A stretch of DNA of 64,000 nucleotides, from positions 62,001 through 126,000 of the forward strand of contig JAEZSE010000041.1 of the NCBI GenBank assembly GCA_023421955.1, given 5' to 3'. The number at the start of each line of letters is the position of its first letter. Position 1 is the first letter of the stretch. The stretch comes from Bacillota bacterium. Lineage in GTDB: Bacteria > Bacillota > Clostridia > Christensenellales > UMGS416. The notes below the pieces were generated by a model. It ran no database searches and had not been told where the DNA came from. It saw only the letters and a list, made by a program, of their open reading frames with translations. The translations under genes were made by a program, and so were the position numbers. This document shows positions 1 to 7,328 of this stretch, one piece after another.

Positions 1-785
1 GCCAATCAATTAGTTCAGCGGAAAGTGTTTATGCCGGCAAGGTGCTGCTATTTCCTGTTGAACCCACGCTGGCTGCTTATAGCAGGATTGCGACCAACCT
101 GAACATTCTGAACGGGTTTTGGAATTCCGCGATTTATACCGTGGTGTTTACCATAGTGAGCCTGACAATGACCATTATGGCGGCATATCCACTTTCCAGG
201 AAGACATTTTATGGCAGAACACTGATTCTCTGGATCTTTACGTTCACCATGCTGTTTTCAGGAGGATTGATTCCAACCTATTTGCTGGTGAAAAGCCTGG
301 GGTTGAGAGACACGATGTGGGCCTTGGTGCTTCCCTCTTCCATTGGCGTTTGGAACATTATCCTTGCGAGAACCTATTATCAAAGTTCGATCCCCGTTGA
401 GCTCTATGAGGCGTCTGAGCTGGATGGCTGCAGCGACATCAATGTTTTCCTCAAAATCGTAATCCCGCTTTCCAAGCCGATTATGGCAGTTATCGTGCTA
501 TACAACAGTGTGTGGATGTGGAATTCATATTATGACGCGTTGATCTATCTCTCCACATCGGCCAAGTATCCCCTTCAGTTGGTGCTGAGAAACATCCTGA
601 TGAGCTCTCAAATGCAAGGGCAGCTTGCATCCAGCGGCACAGGGGATGTGGCAAGCTCAATGGCCCAGGTGGAAGTGCTTCGATACTCGGTGATTGTGTT
701 TTCAAGCATACCGGTGATGATCATGTATCCTTTTGTGCAGAAATACTTCACAAAAGGAATAATGATTGGATCTCTGAAAGGCTGA
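1..785 (+). CDS. ABC sugar transporter permease, LplC/YtcP type (5' end cut by window)
   Basis: Inner-membrane permease of a CUT1-type carbohydrate importer. The frame is open from base 3, so the true start lies upstream of the window. Hydrophobic segments recur about every 35 residues, and the cytoplasmic EAA loop reads EASELDGCSDINVFLKIVIP, the contact site for the ATPase subunit. The C-terminal end, with FVQKYFTKGIMIGSLKG, is the usual tail of LplC-like permeases. It lies 84 bases before a solute-binding lipoprotein gene, so the permease precedes its binding protein here, unlike the two transporters later in the window. Family is clear; the substrate is not. Lpl-type systems usually import oligosaccharides or uronides and share an ATPase (MsmX type) encoded elsewhere, and none is seen here. 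Confidence 0.9.
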   Translation, partial: QSISSAESVYAGKVLLFPVEPTLAAYSRIATNLNILNGFWNSAIYTVVFTIVSLTMTIMAAYPLSRKTFYGRTLILWIFTFTMLFSGGLIPTYLLVKSLGLRDTMWALVLPSSIGVWNIILARTYYQSSIPVELYEASELDGCSDINVFLKIVIPLSKPIMAVIVLYNSVWMWNSYYDALIYLSTSAKYPLQLVLRNILMSSQMQGQLASSGTGDVASSMAQVEVLRYSVIVFSSIPVMIMYPFVQKYFTKGIMIGSLKG

Positions 786-869
786 TCAGGAAGGGAGATG
801 AAAATATCTGTGATCATTGTCTTATGAGTTGTGTTCCTGTACCCGACAAACAATGAAGGAGGATTTCAA

Positions 870-2576
870 ATGCGAAAGACAGTCTCAATCCTGGCAGTGC
901 TGACGATGCTGGCAGCACTCATCCTTTCCGGATGTGCATCGGCGACTCCTATTGCCACGACGGCTGCGACAACAGCCGAGGGAAGCGCCCAGCCAAGCGG
1001 TACTGACCAGCCTGCTGCGCCTGAACAGCCAGAAAAAATGACGATTAAGGTCATGATCTCCTGGGATGGGGATTTCCCTCTCGATAAAAACTGGAACACT
1101 GTGGATTATGAAAAAAGAACCAATGTGCATGTCATTTGGGATGCTGTGCCGTCCGATGGCTGGATCGAGAAAAGATCCTTGGCATTCGCCAGCGGCGACC
1201 TGCCGGATGCCGTTGCTTCCGGCGCGGATGTGCTGAACTTCAAGCCCGCAGACGAAGCCAAATATGGTTCTCAGGGTTTGATCGTTCCATTGAATGGCTT
1301 GATTGATAAGGACAGTGTTTATCTCAAGCAGATTCTTACAGCCAACCCGCTGTATGAGAAAATCATCAAATCCGGCGACGGCAACATCTACACTCTGCCG
1401 GACTTCAACGTTTGCTTCCATTGTGACTACTCGCAAAAAATGTGGATCAACACTTCCTGGCTGAAGAAACTCAACCTGTCAATGCCGACAACGACGGATG
1501 AATTCGAAAATGTGTTGAAGGCAATCAAGACCGGTGATCCCAACGGCAACGGAAAGGCTGATGAAATCCCGCTGACTGCGGCGATTGACGGCTGGCATTG
1601 GTATCTGGATGGTTTCCTGATGAATGCGTTCGCCTACACCGATGATGAGACGAGAATGCACATCGAGAGCGGCAAGGTTGTCTTTGAACCGACGCTGGAT
1701 TCTTATCGCGAAGGCCTCAGGTATCTGAACAAACTGTATTCGGAAAAGCTCATTGACCCAGCATCCTTCACCCAGAACTGGACCACAGTGGAGAAGCTGA
1801 ATGAATCCGGCGATCTGGCAGTTGTCGGCGCGATGCCAGCCGGCGCAAACTTCATGCTTGTCGGCGGTATGACGGTTTCGAACAAGTGGAAGGATTACGA
1901 GCCGGTGCCTCCGCTTGCCGGTCCCAATGGGTTCAAGACTGCCACAAACTACACGCTGCGCCGTGATGTGACCACTGGCTTCTTTGCCATTACCAAGGCA
2001 GCCGCAGATCCTGCCCGTATTCTGAAGTGGGTGGATTGGCTGTACAGCGAAGAAGGAACGATCTGGCATGATGAAGCCGGCGGCAGGGAGGGCATTGATT
2101 GGCGCGCCTCCAACGGCACGGAAACTGACTTCAACGGCAATCCTGCCAAGTATGTGAAGCTTCAAACGCCGGAAACCGATCAGTACTTCAAGAATGTGGT
2201 TTGGGGCCAGAAGTTCCCGAGCTACCGCTCCAAGGAGTTCCGTGAGGGTTGGGCGGTTCCGAAGAATTGGAATGATGATGATCCGATGGGCGGCGAGCTG
2301 CTGCTTTATCAGGCCTCCAAGGAGTATGCCAAGGTTGCCGCGCCCATCGATTACTGCCTGCCCCCGCTTGTTGTCGATACGGACAAGATCTCGGAATACA
2401 CCCGTTTGCAGACTGCGATCAATGACTACTTGAAGGAGTATTCCGCCAAATTCATCATTGGCGACATGAACCTTGATACCGATTGGGAAAAGTTCAAGTC
2501 TCAGCTTGATGGCATTGGTTTGGCGAAATACATTCAAATGACGCAGGAAGCCTACGATGCGAAGTTTGCCAAGTAA
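870..2576 (+). CDS. extracellular solute-binding lipoprotein (LplA-like)
   Basis: Lipid-anchored sugar-binding protein that delivers substrate to the adjacent permease. The start at 870 is chosen because a strong AAGGAGG site sits at 856-862 and the protein then opens with a lipoprotein signal: basic n-region MRKT, hydrophobic stretch, and lipobox LSGC with the lipidated Cys near residue 22. A Thr/Ala/Pro-rich linker follows. The mature part, about 540 residues, has the two-lobe family 1 layout and many aromatic residues that commonly stack on sugars. The length of 568 residues is typical of LplA-like proteins. A stem-loop follows at 2588-2618. The family call is firm; the ligand is unknown. 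Confidence 0.9.
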   Translation: MRKTVSILAVLTMLAALILSGCASATPIATTAATTAEGSAQPSGTDQPAAPEQPEKMTIKVMISWDGDFPLDKNWNTVDYEKRTNVHVIWDAVPSDGWIEKRSLAFASGDLPDAVASGADVLNFKPADEAKYGSQGLIVPLNGLIDKDSVYLKQILTANPLYEKIIKSGDGNIYTLPDFNVCFHCDYSQKMWINTSWLKKLNLSMPTTTDEFENVLKAIKTGDPNGNGKADEIPLTAAIDGWHWYLDGFLMNAFAYTDDETRMHIESGKVVFEPTLDSYREGLRYLNKLYSEKLIDPASFTQNWTTVEKLNESGDLAVVGAMPAGANFMLVGGMTVSNKWKDYEPVPPLAGPNGFKTATNYTLRRDVTTGFFAITKAAADPARILKWVDWLYSEEGTIWHDEAGGREGIDWRASNGTETDFNGNPAKYVKLQTPETDQYFKNVVWGQKFPSYRSKEFREGWAVPKNWNDDDPMGGELLLYQASKEYAKVAAPIDYCLPPLVVDTDKISEYTRLQTAINDYLKEYSAKFIIGDMNLDTDWEKFKSQLDGIGLAKYIQMTQEAYDAKFAK

Positions 2577-2587
2577 TTCATAACCGG

Positions 2588-2618
2588 CTGAGGAGGCTGT
2601 CTGTGGCAGCCTCCTCGG
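2588..2618 (+). terminator. stem-loop after the binding-protein gene
   Basis: GAGGAGGCTG at 2590-2599 pairs perfectly with CAGCCTCCTC at 2607-2616 around a 7-base loop. No long T run follows, only GGTGTTATTC, so this may be a weak terminator or a 3' stabiliser of the abundant binding-protein message rather than a full stop. Confidence 0.55.
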
Positions 2619-2640
2619 TGTTATTCTCGGGAGCGGTAAG

Positions 2641-4209
2641 ATGTTCACTGGTGGGAAGCTATGGAAAATAGTTCTAGGCGCTTGTCTTCTGATCATGTTG
2701 ATCGTGGGTTTATCACTTGCGCCTGCCGTAAACCAAAAGCCGCAAATTTCCATTGACTATTTCTATATCAATGCCTGTGGGTCTTGTGATACAGAAGGCG
2801 AGTTCAAGCTCATTTATGACGGCATTATCGGGTCGCTGGATGACAATGTCGATAGCAAGCTGGATATGCACAACACCTTTCATCACACAGACGCGGTTCT
2901 TCTTGAGCAGTATTATGAGAAATACCAAGTGCCTGAGGATCAACAGCAAGTTCCCATCCTTTTTATCAACGGAACCTGCCTCTCGGGGATGGACGCGATT
3001 CAGGGAAACCTGAGATCTGAGTTCATTATGGCAAGCCAGTCAGCCAGTGTTCCGTCTGTTCAGATCCCAAAGCCCAATACCATCGAAGGCAACAAGGACT
3101 ATTCGGTCAGAAGAAATTCGTCCAATGATTCTGTCTTGCTGTATTTTTACCTTCCGTCTTGTAGCAGCTGTGACAATGCGGCCCAGAGCTTGGGCAAGCT
3201 GAAGAATACTTACACAATTGACATCGACGGAGCCCCTGTGAATTCCCGGGTGGTGCTGAAGAAGTTCAATGCCGGTGATGCTTCAAACATGCAGCTGCTG
3301 AAGGATTATTTTACCGCATATAAGGTTCCTGAAGACGATCAGAAGGTTCCGGTGATCTTTGCCGGCAGCACATGGTTTTCCGGAGATGAGAGCATAGAGG
3401 ACAGGATTCATAGCTTTGTAGCCGACGGGTCAGCGATCGGCACGGTAGAGTTGGTTCCCGGTGACAACTTGAAGGACGTGGATAATTCTCCCCTTTCTGA
3501 CTACAGTGTTCTTGGGATTCTGGCTGCCGGCCTGGTGAACGGCCTGAACCCCTGCTCGCTGGCAATTGTGTTGTTTCTGCTTTCGCTGTTGGCGACTAAG
3601 AATATCAATATTTTGCGGGCTGGAATATGCTTTGTAGCGGGCAAGTTCATCATGTTTTTTCTCCTGGGCACGCTTCTGTATCAAGTCTTCCTGAAGGCGG
3701 ATATTCATTGGTTCAATTTAGTAACAAAAATCATCCTTGTTACGCTTTCTGTAATACTTGTTGCATTGAATATTCATGACATGTTTGCTGCAAGGGGTGA
3801 GCGATATGGCAGGATTCGGCTGCAACTGCCTGAGAAGCTCAGGAGAATAAACCACAAAATGATCAAGACTTTGGCGAATGTTGATCGTGAGAGTGTGTTT
3901 CTCCCCATGAGTTTTATTGTCGGGATGTTGATTGCTGCAGGCGAGTTTTTATGCACCGGGCAGATTTATCTGGCAACCATTGTCCTGGTGCTGCAAACCA
4001 ATCCGGTTTCAGATTTCAGAGCATTGAGTTACTTTTTGATGTATGGATTGGCTTTCATTTTGCCACTTATGATCATAATTGTGATTGTTCATAAAGGGAA
4101 AGCGCTGTTTGAAGTATCAGAGGCAGTTCGCGCAAAGATGCCTTTGATAAAGCTGATCAATACTGTGGTATTTCTCTTGTTCTCACTTGTGGTTATTCTA
4201 TTGTTCTAG
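2641..4209 (+). CDS. dual thioredoxin-fold / CcdA-DsbD-like membrane protein
   Basis: Predicted thiol-disulfide electron-transfer protein of 522 residues. After an N-terminal membrane anchor (about residues 8-28) come two thioredoxin-like domains, each with a CxxC pair: C46-G-S-C49 and C174-S-S-C177. From about residue 288 there are six hydrophobic helices resembling the CcdA/DsbD core, with the expected Cys in NGLNPCSLA (C305) and a second Cys in GEFLCTGQ (C438). In CcdA/DsbD proteins such Cys pairs carry electrons from cytoplasmic thioredoxin outward. Two extracytoplasmic thioredoxin folds fused in front of the core is unusual, since DsbD has one at each end. A small Cys-containing gene follows 16 bases later. 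Domain reading is solid; client proteins are unknown. Confidence 0.8.
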   Translation: MFTGGKLWKIVLGACLLIMLIVGLSLAPAVNQKPQISIDYFYINACGSCDTEGEFKLIYDGIIGSLDDNVDSKLDMHNTFHHTDAVLLEQYYEKYQVPEDQQQVPILFINGTCLSGMDAIQGNLRSEFIMASQSASVPSVQIPKPNTIEGNKDYSVRRNSSNDSVLLYFYLPSCSSCDNAAQSLGKLKNTYTIDIDGAPVNSRVVLKKFNAGDASNMQLLKDYFTAYKVPEDDQKVPVIFAGSTWFSGDESIEDRIHSFVADGSAIGTVELVPGDNLKDVDNSPLSDYSVLGILAAGLVNGLNPCSLAIVLFLLSLLATKNINILRAGICFVAGKFIMFFLLGTLLYQVFLKADIHWFNLVTKIILVTLSVILVALNIHDMFAARGERYGRIRLQLPEKLRRINHKMIKTLANVDRESVFLPMSFIVGMLIAAGEFLCTGQIYLATIVLVLQTNPVSDFRALSYFLMYGLAFILPLMIIIVIVHKGKALFEVSEAVRAKMPLIKLINTVVFLLFSLVVILLF

Positions 4210-4225
4210 TTTAAGGAGCTTGTGG

Positions 4226-4543
4226 ATGGATATCTCAAAGCTGGAATTACAGTTTGTTGACGAGGTTGGAAAGACTGTTCTGAATACTAAGCTGATTGGT
4301 TTACCAATCAAGGAGAGCGCTATTCTTTCGAAAAGCATGGAGTGTTTCAACGATCCAGAACCGTGCATGATCCATAGATCCGCAGTGCAAAAAACGATCT
4401 ATTTGGAGCTGTATGAGTACTTCAGTGGTGTTATGAATGGTAGAATGGCATCTCAGCAATGGATCGAAATTCCTGAACACTTAAGGGCAGTGGTTGACAT
4501 AAAACCTGATGTTTCGATTGCGCATATAAGGTTATCAGTCTAG
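4226..4543 (+). CDS. small conserved-looking protein of unknown function, 105 aa
   Basis: Start at 4226 is chosen for an AAGGAG site at 4213-4218 and because longer versions would run back into the previous gene. It lies 16 bases after the thioredoxin/CcdA-like gene and is probably cotranscribed with it. The protein is soluble-looking and mixed alpha/beta in feel, with no signal peptide or membrane segment. Two Cys residues sit in MECFNDPEPCMIHRS, eight positions apart. I do not recognise a family. Given its partner it could be a cytoplasmic helper of the redox protein, but that rests on position only. Confidence 0.6.
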   Translation: MDISKLELQFVDEVGKTVLNTKLIGLPIKESAILSKSMECFNDPEPCMIHRSAVQKTIYLELYEYFSGVMNGRMASQQWIEIPEHLRAVVDIKPDVSIAHIRLSV

Positions 4544-4697
4544 GTGATATGACAGTAGTTGCCCTGTCCTTGGATCACCCGTTTACGAACATGCTGCGGG
4601 CTAATGCTGAAAGCGTCCAGTACAACTCACCGCAAGAAACATCCAACCGGTATTCCTCGTGTTCAGGAAGGATTATTCGCCAGCTGCAACCGCCTCC

Positions 4698-6650
4698 TCA
4701 CCGCCCGAAATACGACGCCTTCGCATACTTGGCGGGGACGACAATGGAACCATCAACCCGCATGAACCCATACAGGCCGTTCTCTGCAAAGAGCACCATG
4801 CCCTCCACCGCTTCACCCACGCCCGCAACGAGATCGGACAACCTGTACTGTTCGCCGGACGCCACGATCAATGCGATCTGCTCCTCATCTTTCTCAGCTT
4901 GTGTGCCAAAGTTTAGATGCTCATAGTAATCATAGCCCAAGACTCTCTTCATAGCTTCCTGATCCGTCAAGGATGGTTTCACAACATATTTCCCGGTCCT
5001 GTCAATGATCCCCCACTTCCCCAACACATACTTGCCGGAATCATAGGAGGTGCAAACAGCGGCAAGGCCTTTCCGTGAGAATCCGGTCACGTTGCTCCAT
5101 GTCTGCTTGAACAACAGGCCATCATCATTACGGAAGCCGCAACGCATGTTGTCTCCTGCCCAGTAATAATACTTCTGTATCCCTTCGTTGCTGATTCTCG
5201 TGTATCTGTCCACATATTTCATGTACTCTGGGATTTCCGCATATCCGCTATATGCCGCCTTTTTCATCGTCCTACCCTTTTTGTCTATCAGCCCCCACAA
5301 CCCATCGTCCTTGCTGCCCACCATAATGGGAGCCATGCCGTTTACATGCGGCTGCGCATCGGAGTAGGCAGGTTTGATGACGAACTTTCCCGTCTTGTCG
5401 ATGAATCCCCATTTGGCTCCGTTGCACACCGCGGCTAAGCCTTCGGAGAAAATACGCGCACCGTTGAATTGCGGTTGAATGACATACTTTCCCGTTTTAT
5501 CAATGTACCCCCACTTGCCCCCAACGCATACAGCCGCCAAGCCCTGGCTGAAGCGAAGGGCGTCGTCATACTGTGGAGACAGCACGTACTTGCCGGCCGT
5601 ATCGATGAAACCCCATTGTTTGCCGGTCTCCTTGACAGGCGCGAGTCCTCCAATGAATTCATGTGCCCCCTCAAATACGGTGTCAAACGCCGCCCTTTCA
5701 TTGACACGCCGGAATATGTAACGGGTTGTATCCAGTGGGGGGAATTGACCAGTCTCCCGGTCGAAAACGAACTTGCCTTTCCCTTTGTCCATATAGCCGA
5801 CCCTATAAACATCGCTCAATTCCTGAAGAATGAGTTCTGATTTATCCATGTACAGGTCAGAGTTGCCAACCGAAATGCTAAAGTCATATAGATTGCCCTG
5901 TCGGTCAAGGTATTCGGTTGTGAGTGCTGGTGAGAGATCGTCCGGAATTTTCTCGAACCTCAGGCTGTTCATGAATGAAGCCCTGGCCAGTTCTCCGTGG
6001 AAGATTACAGGCATGTCGAAAATAGGGGCTATCACGATATTTCCGTCGCCGCCAATAAAGCCGTAATGATACCTGGAGATAACAGGATTCTTGTTCTCCA
6101 CGGAATAACAGGCGATTCCCCCGGTGAAGCTGCCGATTTCGTCAAAGTCCAGTGCAGGGCCATCCACCAAGGCTCCTTTCTTGTCAATGAAAGCGTATTT
6201 GCCGCCCTGCTTGACGATTGCCTTGCCGTTATGGAACGGCTTTGCATCTTCACAAGACGGCAGATCAATGACGACATTCCCATCGCCGTCGATATATTGC
6301 CAACCCTGCCCTGCAGCTACGGGTGCAAGTGGAATATCCCGGTACACCTGCTCCAGGAGGTCCCGTGCGCCTGGCTGTTCTTCCAATCCCATCAGGGCTT
6401 GAATACAGTCGAAATAGCTCCCACGCTCAAATAGCGCCCGCGCATCATCAATAGTAAACGCTACCTTAGTTGCTGTTGCTTCGGCTGTAGTCGACTCCAT
6501 AGCATTTGTGGCCGGCCGGTCCGTCCCAACCATAAACGTCTCAGGCGACACCGTGGCCTGAATTCCCGTTGTGCGCATGCCGGTTCCGGAACAACCAGCC
6601 AGTAATGCCACGAGCAGAAATATAGTATATAGAATGGGTTTTCTTATCAT
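4698..6650 (-). CDS. WG-repeat surface lipoprotein
   Basis: Exported lipoprotein of 650 residues. The start at 6650 is chosen because GGAGG lies just upstream on the minus strand and the product opens MIRKPILYTIF, a hydrophobic stretch, then lipobox LAGC. After a linker the protein consists of about nine WG (KWG) repeats, seen as WGFIDKTGK or close variants followed by an aromatic-proline-x-(Y/F) strand and a GLA(A/P)V strand, for example at KWGYIDKTGKYVIQPQF. WG repeats form beta-rich scaffolds with no known catalytic role and are often encoded in many copies in Clostridia. It converges with the upstream redox operon and is transcribed alone. Function is unknown beyond a likely cell-surface binding role. 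Confidence 0.85.
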   Translation of the reverse strand: MIRKPILYTIFLLVALLAGCSGTGMRTTGIQATVSPETFMVGTDRPATNAMESTTAEATATKVAFTIDDARALFERGSYFDCIQALMGLEEQPGARDLLEQVYRDIPLAPVAAGQGWQYIDGDGNVVIDLPSCEDAKPFHNGKAIVKQGGKYAFIDKKGALVDGPALDFDEIGSFTGGIACYSVENKNPVISRYHYGFIGGDGNIVIAPIFDMPVIFHGELARASFMNSLRFEKIPDDLSPALTTEYLDRQGNLYDFSISVGNSDLYMDKSELILQELSDVYRVGYMDKGKGKFVFDRETGQFPPLDTTRYIFRRVNERAAFDTVFEGAHEFIGGLAPVKETGKQWGFIDTAGKYVLSPQYDDALRFSQGLAAVCVGGKWGYIDKTGKYVIQPQFNGARIFSEGLAAVCNGAKWGFIDKTGKFVIKPAYSDAQPHVNGMAPIMVGSKDDGLWGLIDKKGRTMKKAAYSGYAEIPEYMKYVDRYTRISNEGIQKYYYWAGDNMRCGFRNDDGLLFKQTWSNVTGFSRKGLAAVCTSYDSGKYVLGKWGIIDRTGKYVVKPSLTDQEAMKRVLGYDYYEHLNFGTQAEKDEEQIALIVASGEQYRLSDLVAGVGEAVEGMVLFAENGLYGFMRVDGSIVVPAKYAKASYFGR

Positions 6651-6661
6651 ACGAAACCTCC

Positions 6662-6855
6662 ACAAACTTACAACTGTCCTCCGTTGTGCCGCAAAGCAGT
6701 CCGTATTGATTCTTTCCTCTTACCCATACAGAGCCGCCTTCACACAGGAAGCAATGATAACCCGCTGCGAATTGCGTTACGAGCGCTGTCGGTGTGAGCG
6801 AGGGCGTGGGTTCAAGTGTGGGTTCGGGCGTGGGGGTGGGCGTTGGTTCGGCCAT
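6662..6855 (-). pseudogene. RCC1-repeat surface protein fragment
   Basis: On the minus strand the frame reads a Pro/Thr-rich linker (EPTPTPTPEPTLEPTPSLTP) and then VTQFAAGYHCFLCEGGSVWV and RGKNQYGLL, which matches an RCC1-type repeat (AAG-H...L...G.V...G.N..GQLG). Resemblance stops about where the ribosome site of the WG lipoprotein begins, so only one linker and one repeat remain. I read this as the stump of an RCC1-repeat exported protein, overlapped by the promoter and leader of the WG gene. It could still be expressed as a short peptide, but the conserved repeat ends abruptly. Confidence 0.5.
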
Positions 6856-6859
6856 ACAG

Positions 6860-7328
6860 AACTATGGGTTTATGATTACTGGTATTCATTTAGGCATAGG
6901 TATCTTCTTTTTTGGTTTACACTCTATTTCACACCGATAAATTATCACAAATGAAATATACCATGATTATCCTCTTTGTACAAGTTCTGCTTTTCTATCA
7001 GCGAAATTTCAGAATACATTATGAGTGAAACTGCTTAGCAACCTTGAACTATTGACAATTAATGGAAACATGGAAGGTGTTTTGCGACTGCTGGCTTCTG
7101 CGAAACTTACAGTAGCTCCAGGTCAAAGTCGCGATCGGCGGCCATTGCATCGGCACCCTGCTCTAGCATTGGAAGACACGTAATCAAATTGCAAACAAAT
7201 GATAATAGATTGTTTATCTTCATGTGAAAATGTTGTTTGTTGTATTCTTTTATGGGCACATACAGATTGTTCTATATTTTGGTACGTTTTCATGCCTTGA
7301 ACAATACAGTCTGTGGGAGAAAAAGCTG
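6860..7328. other. AT-rich intergenic region between the WG gene and the chemoreceptor
   Basis: About 470 bases with no convincing complete gene. Bases 6860-7060 are AT-rich and could hold divergent promoters. Around 7105-7180 the minus strand carries a short open frame ending MAADRDFDLELL and a stop, which looks like the C-terminal end of a former protein, but it is too short to assign. Confidence 0.4.

Noticed and set aside
4549..4697. Short plus-strand frame opening MTVVALSLDHPFT after the small 105-aa gene
   Set aside because: Plausible for about 30 codons, but it has no ribosome site and runs on antisense to the WG gene; evidence is too thin to call.
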